From NCBI GenBank assembly GCA_002385675.1, contig DGDY01000163.1:1-7136 (forward strand): 7,136 bases of DNA. The letters are read 5' to 3'. Numbering within the stretch: position 1 is the stretch's first letter; each line of letters starts with the position of its first letter. The DNA is from Anaerolineales bacterium UBA3940. GTDB lineage: Bacteria; Chloroflexota; Anaerolineae; Aggregatilineales; UBA3940. The translations under genes were made by a program, and so were the position numbers. Of the stretch, positions 1 through 5,030 are shown piece after piece. The notes under the pieces were generated by a model. It had not been told where the DNA came from. It did not search any database and saw only the letters and a list, made by a program, of their open reading frames with translations.

Positions 1-19
1 AGATGTGTATAAGAGACAG
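1..19 (+). other. Tn5/Nextera mosaic-end adapter (artefact)
   Basis: The first 19 bases are identical to the Tn5 transposase mosaic end used in tagmentation libraries (AGATGTGTATAAGAGACAG). They are untrimmed adapter, not genomic DNA and not a natural Tn5 end, because no IS50 sequence follows. The adapter is open in frame with the downstream kinase and supplies a spurious ATG at position 3. An automatic caller would therefore report a protein beginning MCIRDS that does not exist in the organism. Confidence 0.97.
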
Positions 20-605
20 CGACTATATGGACAGCCTCGCGCGGGAGATCGAGCGGCTGGCCGACATCATCGAGAACCTGCTGATGCTCTCCCGCATGGA
101 TCAGGACCGCATCAGCCTGGAGCTTGCGCCGCTTGACATCGATACGCTGCTGAGGCAGTACGTTTCCGACCGGGCACTGATCGCGGAAGATCGTGGGCTG
201 GAGCTGGTGCACAAGCCGATGGAGGGCCTGCCGCTCGTCCAGGCCGACCGGGGCCTGCTTGGCCAGGTGTTGAGCATCCTGCTGACCAACGCCTTCAACT
301 ACACGCCGCGCGGCGGGCGTGTTGAGGTGCGCTCGCTGCTGTCCGAGGAGGGGGGCTGTCGCCGGGTGGGCTTCAGCGTGACGGATACCGGCTACGGCAT
401 TCCGCTCGAAGAGCAGCCCTACGTGTTTGATCGCTTCTTCCGGGGGCAGGTTGCCAAGGAGACGGGTTCCGCCGGGACGGGGCTGGGGCTGGCGATTGCC
501 CGCGAGATCGTCGAACGGCACGGCGGGCGGATCGAGGTGTCAAGCAGCGGCAGGGCGGGCGAGGGGGCGTCGTTCTGCGTGTGGCTGCCCGCGGATTGTG
601 AGTGA
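20..605 (+). CDS. Sensor histidine kinase, C-terminal part (5' truncated)
   Basis: This is the cytoplasmic catalytic end of a two-component sensor kinase, which autophosphorylates with ATP and passes the phosphate to a response regulator. The reading frame enters at base 21. The first ~30 real residues (YMDSLAREIERLADIIENLL) fit the second helix of the HisKA dimerisation domain. The phospho-acceptor histidine, sensor and membrane parts lie beyond the contig edge. The HATPase_c domain follows with all its boxes: N box LLTNAFNYTP (bases ~279-308), G1 DTGYGIP (~384-404), F box FDRFFRG (~426-446) and G2 GTGLGLAIAREIV (~474-512). The protein ends soon after the last strand (FCVWLP), as usual, with TGA at 603-605. 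No receiver domain is fused. The cognate regulator is often the upstream neighbour, which is not in the window. The stimulus cannot be inferred. The family is certain and the specific kinase unknown. Confidence 0.95.
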
Positions 606-628
606 GGTGAGCCTAGCGAGTCAAACAC

Positions 629-652
629 AGGGGCCGCTTCTTGCCGGCCCCT
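629..652 (+). terminator. Hairpin after the kinase gene
   Basis: A perfect 8-bp GC-rich stem (AGGGGCCG at 629-636, CGGCCCCT at 645-652) with an 8-nt loop starts 24 bp after the kinase stop. The tail on the + strand (GATTGATT) is only partly T-rich. On the - strand the hairpin is followed by GTGTTTG. It could therefore serve either of the two convergent genes. Confidence 0.6.
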
Positions 653-693
653 GATTGATTCCTGGCGAAAGCTCGTGTGTGAGGCCCAACTGT

Positions 694-738
694 AGAACCC
701 CCACCCAACCGGACTTTGCCCGGTTGACCGGGGGTTCT
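694..738 (-). terminator. Long hairpin just after the membrane-protein gene
   Basis: The arms at 694-712 and 720-738 form a 9-bp outer stem (AGAACCCCC/GGGGGTTCT), a 3x3 internal loop and a 7-bp inner stem (CAACCGG/CCGGTTG) around a 7-nt loop. It begins 7 bp past the stop of the - strand gene. Neither side has a clear T-run, so it may be a Rho-assisted stop or a 3'-end-protecting hairpin. Together with the 629-652 hairpin it separates two convergent genes. Confidence 0.55.
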
Positions 739-745
739 CAGCTTC

Positions 746-1369
746 CTATCTATCGAACCGCTCGCCGCTGTGCCCCTCGATCACAGGCTCGGCGGGTGCG
801 GATTCCTCGCCTTCACGGCTGCCGCCTGCTGGCCCACCGCCGCTGCGACTTGACCGCCGCACCAGCAGGAAAACGCCGAGCAGGATGAGCATCACCGGCC
901 AGATCACGCTGCTGACCAGCCCGCCACTGATGCCGAGGATCAACTCGAAGAACATCCCTGACAGCAGGAAGAGCACCAGCCCGCCGGTGATCCACTTCAT
1001 GCCAGTCTGCCGCAGCCGCTCGATCTCGCTCCAGGCCCCGTTGATGACCAGCCCGATCCCGACCGATGTTGGGAAGATCAGCGTCCAGGCGTAGGCCCAG
1101 CTTTCCCAGTGCCCGGTGATGGACTGGTACAGCAGCAGCAGCCCGGTCATTGTGACGATGCTGCCGGGGATGGCCAGCGGGCCAGCCTGCTTGCCGCCGA
1201 GCAGCATCCCGACGAAGAACAGCAGGCCCGGCACGATCACGAAGAACGGCCACAGGTAGCTTATCAGGTTGATGTTAAAAAGCTGCCCCAGCAGGAACAT
1301 CGCGCCAAGTCCGACCAGCAAAATGCCGATCAGCACGCTCATTCGCCCTTGCGGAGTGCCATGCGCCAT
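746..1369 (-). CDS. Six-helix membrane protein, LiaF-TM/DUF5668-like
   Basis: This is an integral membrane protein of 207 residues and unknown function. Hydrophobic segments lie at about 9-31, 34-57, 64-81, 91-112, 125-146 and 149-170. The short loops contain Trp and Pro (SYLWPFF, VIWPVM). The repeated pattern of G-rich helix, W-P, then LLLLGV helix resembles the transmembrane region of LiaF-like and DUF5668 proteins, some of which modulate envelope-stress kinases. That assignment rests on pattern only. A polar, disordered tail (171-207, rich in Ser, Gly and Glu) follows the last helix. The frame stays open upstream to a GTG/ATG-type start at 1438. The ATG at 1367-1369 is preferred because a full AGGAGG lies 8 nt upstream and the 23 extra residues (MSETAPYFYAVHPRAARSEE...) are unlike the family. 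It is convergent with the kinase and divergent from the ureohydrolase. A functional link to the kinase is possible but unproven. Confidence 0.85.
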   Translation of the reverse strand: MAHGTPQGRMSVLIGILLVGLGAMFLLGQLFNINLISYLWPFFVIVPGLLFFVGMLLGGKQAGPLAIPGSIVTMTGLLLLYQSITGHWESWAYAWTLIFPTSVGIGLVINGAWSEIERLRQTGMKWITGGLVLFLLSGMFFELILGISGGLVSSVIWPVMLILLGVFLLVRRSSRSGGGPAGGSREGEESAPAEPVIEGHSGERFDR

Positions 1370-1377
1370 AAAAGATT

Positions 1378-1383
1378 CCTCCT
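1378..1383 (-). promoter_or_regulatory. Shine-Dalgarno site AGGAGG, sets the start at 1369
   Basis: Reading leftward, AGGAGG is followed by an 8-nt spacer and the ATG at 1369-1367. This is an ideal arrangement and argues against the longer reading beginning near 1438. Confidence 0.8.
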
Positions 1384-1451
1384 CGCTCCGCGCAGCGCGC
1401 GGATGCACCGCATAGAAATAGGGTGCTGTCTCACTCAACTATACGTATGCC

Positions 1452-1510
1452 CCGGTTAAGAGTTGCACGTGCCCGCGCGTCGCGCCCGGCGCGAGATTGC
1501 GCTTAACCGG
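1452..1510. repeat. 9-bp inverted repeat in the divergent promoter region
   Basis: CCGGTTAAG at 1452-1460 and its exact reverse complement CTTAACCGG at 1502-1510 have centres 50 bp apart, about five helical turns. Two more palindromes lie between them: GCACGTGC at 1465-1472, and TCGCGCC/GGCGCGA at 1480-1486 and 1488-1494. The block sits between two divergently transcribed genes, where a regulator contacting two sites on the same face would be expected. Function as an operator is inference, and no known regulator motif is recognised. Confidence 0.4.
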
Positions 1511-1560
1511 CTGCTCTGTTATCTTCCTTAGTTATCCCTGTTGGCGCGTAAATTCTAGGC

Positions 1561-1662
1561 CTGAGCACTGCCCACTGGCGTACCGGCGCACTGTTGTCAG
1601 TGCTGCTGTTCGCCGGAGGCAAGTAGAGGGGGAACTCCGCTTGCCTTGCACTTATCGTGCTT
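1561..1662 (+). promoter_or_regulatory. Structured 5' leader of the ureohydrolase gene
   Basis: The sequence before the ureohydrolase can fold into consecutive hairpins. First, CCGGC (1583-1587) pairs with GCCGG (1612-1616), enclosing GCACTG-TTGT-CAGTGC (1588-1603). Second, GGCAAG (1618-1623) pairs with CTTGCC (1640-1645) with an inner GAG/CTC. Third, GCAC-TTATC-GTGC spans 1648-1660. An earlier AGCACTG (1564-1570) can compete for the same CAGTGCT (1598-1604), so two exclusive folds exist. It does not show the conserved blocks of the guanidine-I riboswitch or another class I know. It may be a cis-regulatory RNA, or only GC-rich spacer. Confidence 0.35.
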
Positions 1663-1703
1663 GTCGTGCCGCTACCCAGGGATGAATATTTTACACCAAC
1701 CAA

Positions 1704-1714
1704 GGGAGAGAGAG
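1704..1714 (+). promoter_or_regulatory. Ribosome binding region for the ureohydrolase
   Basis: GGGAG (1704-1708) lies 8 nt before the GTG at 1717, and a second GAGAG (1710-1714) lies 8 nt before an in-frame GTG at 1723. The purine tract supports initiation here and not at the upstream in-frame GTG at 1657, which lies inside the structured leader. The choice between 1717 and 1723 changes the protein by only two residues. Confidence 0.65.
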
Positions 1715-1716
1715 CT

Positions 1717-2682
1717 GTGGCAGTGAAGAACAACAACTACCGGCCAATCGATAGTATGGTCCTGCCGCGTTTTGCGGGTGTGCGCACGTTTATGCGGCTC
1801 CCTCACGTGACGGACCTCGAAGGTGTGGATTTTGCCGTCGTCGGTGTGCCGTTCGATACTGGCAGCACGTTCCGGGTCGGCGCGCGCTTCGGGCCGGAGG
1901 GCATCCGCAGCGCCTCGGTGTTGCTGCGACCGTACAACCCCGGCCACCGCATCGGCATTTTCGATTACTGCGCCGGTGTGGACTACGGCGACCTGCCCGT
2001 CATTCCCGGCTACCTGCCGCAGTCGCACCAGCGCATCAAGGAGGAGGCCATCCGTATCTTCGAGAAGGGGGTGGTGCCGATCTTCCTCGGCGGCGACCAC
2101 TCCGTCTCGCTGCCGCTGCTGCGCGCGGTCCACGCCGTTCACGGCCCGGTTGCGCTCGTCCACCTCGACTCGCACAGCGACCTGTGGGCGGCGTACTACG
2201 GCGGGCTGGACACGCACGGCACGCCCTTCCGCCGCGCGGTGGAGGAGAACCTGCTTGACCTCTCCCGGTCGATCCAGGTGGGGCTGCGCGGGCCGGTCTA
2301 CGACTCGAGCGACATGGTGCTCTCGCGTGAGATGGGCTTCGACGTGGTGATGGCCGATGAGCTTCACGCACGCGGCGTCGAGGACGTGGTACGGCAGATC
2401 CGCGAGCGGGTGGGCGATGGCCCGGCCTACCTTTCCTTTGACATCGACTTTGTAGACCCGGCCTTCGCGCCCGGCACCGGGACGCCGGAGGTTGGCGGCT
2501 TCACCAGCGCGCAGAGCCAGCAGTTGATTCGCGGCCTGGCGGGCATCAACTTCCTCGGCTTTGACATCGTCGAGGTGATGCCGCCCTATGACCCGGCGGG
2601 CGTTACGTCGCTGCTGGCGGCGAATATTGCCTATGAGTTCATCTCGCTCGTCGCCGTTCGCGAGCGCGATCGAGCTGGCTAA
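1717..2682 (+). CDS. Agmatinase/guanidinobutyrase-type ureohydrolase
   Basis: A 321-residue cytoplasmic enzyme of the arginase/agmatinase family. It hydrolyses a guanidino compound to urea plus an amine, using a binuclear metal centre (usually Mn, Ni in guanidinases). The metal ligands are present: GGDHS (H128), HLDSHSD (D151, H153, D155) and SFDIDFVDP (D242, D244). DTHGTPFRRAVEE (165-177), FRVGARFGP (52-60) and LLRPYNP (69-75) are typical of agmatinase and guanidinobutyrase, not of arginase. The second motif reads DSHSD where DAHxD is usual. Length matches the family (about 300-320). The GTG at 1717 is chosen for its purine-rich binding site and because family-like sequence begins soon after. 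It appears monocistronic, with a structured leader and a strong terminator 25 bp after the stop. No arginine decarboxylase or putrescine gene is adjacent. Agmatine, 4-guanidinobutyrate and guanidine cannot be told apart as substrates from sequence alone, so no symbol is given. Confidence 0.93.
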   Translation: MAVKNNNYRPIDSMVLPRFAGVRTFMRLPHVTDLEGVDFAVVGVPFDTGSTFRVGARFGPEGIRSASVLLRPYNPGHRIGIFDYCAGVDYGDLPVIPGYLPQSHQRIKEEAIRIFEKGVVPIFLGGDHSVSLPLLRAVHAVHGPVALVHLDSHSDLWAAYYGGLDTHGTPFRRAVEENLLDLSRSIQVGLRGPVYDSSDMVLSREMGFDVVMADELHARGVEDVVRQIRERVGDGPAYLSFDIDFVDPAFAPGTGTPEVGGFTSAQSQQLIRGLAGINFLGFDIVEVMPPYDPAGVTSLLAANIAYEFISLVAVRERDRAG

Positions 2683-2706
2683 GCGAGTTCGCAAGTTTAC
2701 GCGTTC

Positions 2707-2742
2707 AAACCCCCTCCATACTCTGCGGAGGGGGTTTGTTGT
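2707..2742 (+). terminator. Rho-independent terminator of the ureohydrolase
   Basis: A perfect 11-bp stem (AAACCCCCTCC at 2707-2717, GGAGGGGGTTT at 2727-2737) with a 9-nt loop is followed by GTTGTT. It starts 25 bp after the stop codon and is an A-flanked, GC-cored stem of the classic intrinsic type. Confidence 0.88.
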
Positions 2743-2784
2743 TCGCCGAGCCGACCGATATAAGCCAGACAAACCATTCTCTAA

Positions 2785-2813
2785 TTGCCAAAATTGTTAT
2801 ATAACTGTAACAT
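2785..2813 (+). promoter_or_regulatory. Candidate sigma-70-type promoter
   Basis: TTGCCA (2785-2790, 5 of 6 against TTGACA), a 17-bp spacer and TAACAT (2808-2813, 4 of 6 against TATAAT) sit in a locally AT-rich patch just past the preceding terminator. The spacer holds the palindrome GTTATATAAC (2796-2805, approximate), which could be an operator. If used, it would give a leader of roughly 470 nt before the protease or drive a small RNA. The assignment rests on sequence match only. Confidence 0.4.
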
Positions 2814-3123
2814 GAGAACTATACCAGATGCATTCTGGGATACTGCTTTCGGGTTGCATCGGGCAAGGGGGCGCAGGTCAGTAACACGACGGAAGCCATC
2901 TGTACGATCCTAACAAAGCAATCGTTTACAACTTCATCGCATCGCCACTACCTTATCTCAGCCTCCTCACACCACATTCCCTGGCGACTGCGTTCCGATG
3001 TGTTGCCTGCATCGCGCCCTGCACTGCCGATGAGAAAGGGGGGACCATCGAGGGCCATAGAAGTCGTCTTTAACCACTGAGCCAGCCTGCTCGGATCGGC
3101 TCTTAAACAGTATGTGGGGGGGC

Positions 3124-3196
3124 GCCGGTTCTACCGGCTGGCCGCTTCGCGGCACTCCAGGTGCGCATTGCGAAATGCGCGTGAGGGATGGAGTGC
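3124..3196 (+). ncRNA. Multi-hairpin block upstream of the protease (putative RNA)
   Basis: Three hairpins stand side by side. GCCGG-TTCTA-CCGGC spans 3124-3138 and GCCGC-TTC-GCGGC spans 3141-3153. A 7-bp stem GCGCATT/AATGCGC at 3163-3180 is closed by a GCGA (GNRA) tetraloop. The last is enclosed by GCACTCC (3152-3158) pairing with GGAGTGC (3190-3196), leaving an asymmetric internal loop (AGGT against GTGAGGGAT). The outer pairing shares two bases with hairpin two, so they may alternate. It ends about 95 nt before the protease start. I recognise no named RNA family (not SRP, tmRNA, or c-di-GMP, c-di-AMP or TPP riboswitch). Transcription is not shown. Confidence 0.35.
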
Positions 3197-3290
3197 AGGC
3201 CCCGCAAATGGCATTAGCCTGGCAACTTTTCATATAGCAACTGCTTAACACATATACATATATATCAAACCAGTGGTGGAACACCTTCAG

Positions 3291-4688
3291 ATGAAGCGTA
3301 TACTTGCCCTGCTGGCAGTTCTCCTCGCCGTCGTACTGGTCGCAACGACCGCTGCACCTGTGGCGGCACAGGCACCTAGTCGTTCCTATCTGCTTGTCGC
3401 ACAGAACAAGATTCCGAATAACATCGAGCAGCAAGTAGCCGCTATCGGCGGTACCGTCGAGCGCGTCATCCCGCAGATCGGCGTGGTCGTGGTCAGCTCG
3501 AGCAACCCCAACTTCAAGGCGCAGGCCGCCGGGATCAAGGGCATCCAGTCGGCGCTGCCCAACGTCTCGCTCCAGTGGATTGATCCCGGTCACAGGGAGG
3601 CTGTCACGCCGGATCAGTTCGGCAACCCGCCCGCCAGCGGTGATGATGACTTCTTCTTTGACCTTCAGTGGGGCCATGACGCCGTCGACGCGCCTGAGGC
3701 CTGGGCTGCCGGCGCTCGCGGTGCTGGTGTCCGCGTGGCCGTCCTCGACGACGGGATTGACTCGGATCATCCCGACCTCGCCCCGAACTTCAACGCAGCC
3801 CTGAGCACGTCGTTCATCCCCGGCCAGACGTACGAGTACGCGGTTCCGGGTGATGTGTTCAGCCACGGCACGCACGTCGCCGGTACCATCGCGGCTGCGG
3901 ACAACGGCTTCGGCACGATCGGCGTTGCGCCGGAGGCCGAGATCGTGATGATCAAGGTGCTGGACTCCTTCACCGGCAGCGGCTCGTTTGAGGGCGTCGC
4001 AGCGGGTATCGTTTACGCCGCCGACATCGATGCCGACATCATCAACATGAGCCTCGGCGCGACAGTGTGGCGCAGCGGCTTCTTTGATGAGGACACTGGT
4101 GAGTTCGTCACCGCCCGCGAGGTGGCTGAGCTGGTCAACATGCTGGGCCGTGCCACGCGTTACGCCTACCAGAACGGTACGGTGATCATCGCTTCAGCGG
4201 GTAACGAAGCCAACGACGGCGATCACGATGCCGACCTGCTGCACCTGCCGTCCGACCTGCCGCACGTGATCTCCATCTCGGCGACCGGCCCGGTGGGCTG
4301 GGCGGTCGATCCGACCACGTCGCTCGACAACCTGGCCAGCTACAGCAACTACGGCCAGTCGGTGATCGACTTCGCCGCGCCCGGTGGTGACTTCATCTAC
4401 CCGGGTGAGGAAGAGTGCGTTGTTGCCGGCCTGCTGCGCCCCTGCTGGGTCTTTGACCTGGTCTTCAGCACGGGGTCGGCTGGCAGCTACTACTGGAGCG
4501 CCGGGACCAGCATGGCTGCTCCGCATGCCTCCGGTGTGGCGGCGCTGATCATCAGTGCGAATGGCGGCGACATGAAGCCGCAGCATGTCGAGCGCGACCT
4601 GCGCCACTCGGCGGATGACCTTGGCAAGCCGGGCAACGACGACGCCTACGGCATGGGTCGGGTCAACGCAGGCAACTACTTCAAGTAG
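3291..4688 (+). CDS. Secreted subtilisin-like serine protease (S8 family)
   Basis: A 465-residue extracellular endopeptidase made as a pre-pro-enzyme. The signal peptide has a basic MKR start, a hydrophobic core to about residue 22 and a likely cut near VAAQA (24-28). Residues ~30-98 resemble an inhibitor I9 propeptide, which folds and inhibits the enzyme before self-cleavage. The S8 domain holds the full catalytic set: D153 (VAVLDDGID), H192 (SHGTHVAGT), oxyanion N305 (ASAGNEAND) and S407 (GTSMAAPHASG). A segment just before the serine (about 366-400) is longer than in compact subtilisins and carries the protein's only two cysteines (376, 385), a possible disulfide. Acidic residues are abundant (GDDDFFFD at 117-124, DGDHDAD at 309-315), which suggests calcium sites. 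There is no C-terminal anchor or repeat domain, so it is probably released. ATG 3291 is chosen because the signal peptide starts there. The ribosome site is weak (GGTGG about 11 nt upstream). An in-frame GTG at 3273 would only prepend six residues. It is likely monocistronic and is used for nutrition or protein processing. Confidence 0.96.
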   Translation: MKRILALLAVLLAVVLVATTAAPVAAQAPSRSYLLVAQNKIPNNIEQQVAAIGGTVERVIPQIGVVVVSSSNPNFKAQAAGIKGIQSALPNVSLQWIDPGHREAVTPDQFGNPPASGDDDFFFDLQWGHDAVDAPEAWAAGARGAGVRVAVLDDGIDSDHPDLAPNFNAALSTSFIPGQTYEYAVPGDVFSHGTHVAGTIAAADNGFGTIGVAPEAEIVMIKVLDSFTGSGSFEGVAAGIVYAADIDADIINMSLGATVWRSGFFDEDTGEFVTAREVAELVNMLGRATRYAYQNGTVIIASAGNEANDGDHDADLLHLPSDLPHVISISATGPVGWAVDPTTSLDNLASYSNYGQSVIDFAAPGGDFIYPGEEECVVAGLLRPCWVFDLVFSTGSAGSYYWSAGTSMAAPHASGVAALIISANGGDMKPQHVERDLRHSADDLGKPGNDDAYGMGRVNAGNYFK

Positions 4689-4711
4689 GCAGCACAGCAC
4701 GGTAATCACAA

Positions 4712-4744
4712 ACCGGCGGGCCAATCGGCCCGCCGGTCTGCTTT
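4712..4744 (+). terminator. Intrinsic terminator of the protease gene
   Basis: A perfect 11-bp GC-rich stem (ACCGGCGGGCC at 4712-4722, GGCCCGCCGGT at 4727-4737) with an AATC loop is followed by CTGCTTT. It lies 23 bp after the protease stop codon. Confidence 0.88.
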
Positions 4745-4756
4745 CAATAATTGGAA

Positions 4757-4804
4757 TAAAAGTTGATAAAACCAATGAGACCACGGGGGGACGTGGTCTC
4801 ATTG
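4757..4804 (-). terminator. Intrinsic terminator for the leftward Cys-rich operon
   Basis: A perfect 13-bp stem (CAATGAGACCACG at 4773-4785, CGTGGTCTCATTG at 4792-4804) has a 6-nt loop. Read on the - strand it is followed by GTTTTATCAACTTTTATT, a good T-rich tail. On the + strand it is followed only by TTGCC. It therefore fits the end of the leftward operon better than a second stop for the protease. It would leave a 3' untranslated tail of about 230 nt after the gene ending at 5031. Confidence 0.75.
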
Positions 4805-5030
4805 TTGCCTCGGACACATACCACCAGGAAGAGAGAGGAACGGAAAGAAGGGAGGAACGGAAGAAGGGAGAAGTCCATCTTCTTTTCGTTTTCCTTGGTG
4901 TTGCGCCCATAATATACAAGATTGTGAAAAAATGCGCAACCATCCTTGTGGGGGATTTCTGACTGGTCACTAGGACAGTCAGGAGACTGGTTAGATGGCC
5001 AGGTGTTTATGGGTTATTTACCCCATCATG
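4805..5030. other. Non-coding 3' region of the leftward operon
   Basis: No gene is seen. The stretch holds a polypurine tandem repeat on its left side, then a pyrimidine-rich stretch and an AT-rich patch (CATAATATAC, ~4910-4919). A 7-bp hairpin CTGACTG/CAGTCAG follows at 4959-4982, then a weak hairpin ATGGG/CCCAT at 5009-5026 just past the stop of the leftward operon. The 4959-4982 hairpin lacks a T-tail on either strand. Confidence 0.5.
4836..4868 (+). repeat. Tandem polypurine repeat, two copies
   Basis: AGGAACGGAAAGAAGGG (4836-4852) is followed directly by AGGAACGGAAGAAGGG (4853-4868), the same unit lacking one A. The surrounding 4826-4873 is almost entirely purine. It lies between the leftward operon's stop and its probable terminator, so its transcript would be pyrimidine-rich (C and U). 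Confidence 0.8.

Larger units (their letters stand above)
2743..3290. other. Gene-poor region between ureohydrolase and protease
   Basis: No reading frame here looks protein-coding. The left third is AT-rich and contains the candidate promoter. The middle (about 2830-3110) shows only short hairpins, for example CGATG/CATCG at 2996-3014 and GAGCC/GGCTC at 3079-3102. The right part holds a compact block of hairpins and an AT-rich stretch (CATATACATATATATC, 3251-3266) just before the protease. It is long for an intergenic gap in an otherwise compact window and probably carries regulation or a non-coding RNA. Confidence 0.5.

Noticed and set aside
1..19. Natural Tn5/IS50 end
   Set aside because: Only the 19-bp mosaic end is present, exactly at the contig edge, with no IS50 sequence and no target duplication, which is typical of library adapter.
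1511..1716. Guanidine-I (ykkC) riboswitch before the ureohydrolase
   Set aside because: Only a partial CTAGG occurs (1554-1558). The conserved core blocks of the class are not found, so only an unnamed structured leader is reported.
1672..2772. Long - strand open frame opposite the ureohydrolase
   Set aside because: The + strand carries all family motifs. The antisense frame is Arg/Val-rich, has no recognisable domain and runs through the + strand terminator.
2812..2913. 33-codon + frame starting MRTIPDAFW
   Set aside because: The opening faintly recalls some transposase N-termini, but there is no ribosome site, the rest is Arg-rich and unlike a transposase, and no terminal repeats are seen.
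2967..3875. 302-codon - strand frame over the protease 5' end and upstream region
   Set aside because: Mostly antisense to the protease, with no motif. The protease signal peptide and catalytic sequence are unambiguous.
4741..4962. Hydrophobic frame ending LLFVFLGVAPIIYKIVKK...
   Set aside because: It has no ATG, GTG or TTG start after the protease, and it crosses two terminator hairpins and a purine repeat. It is judged a chance open frame.
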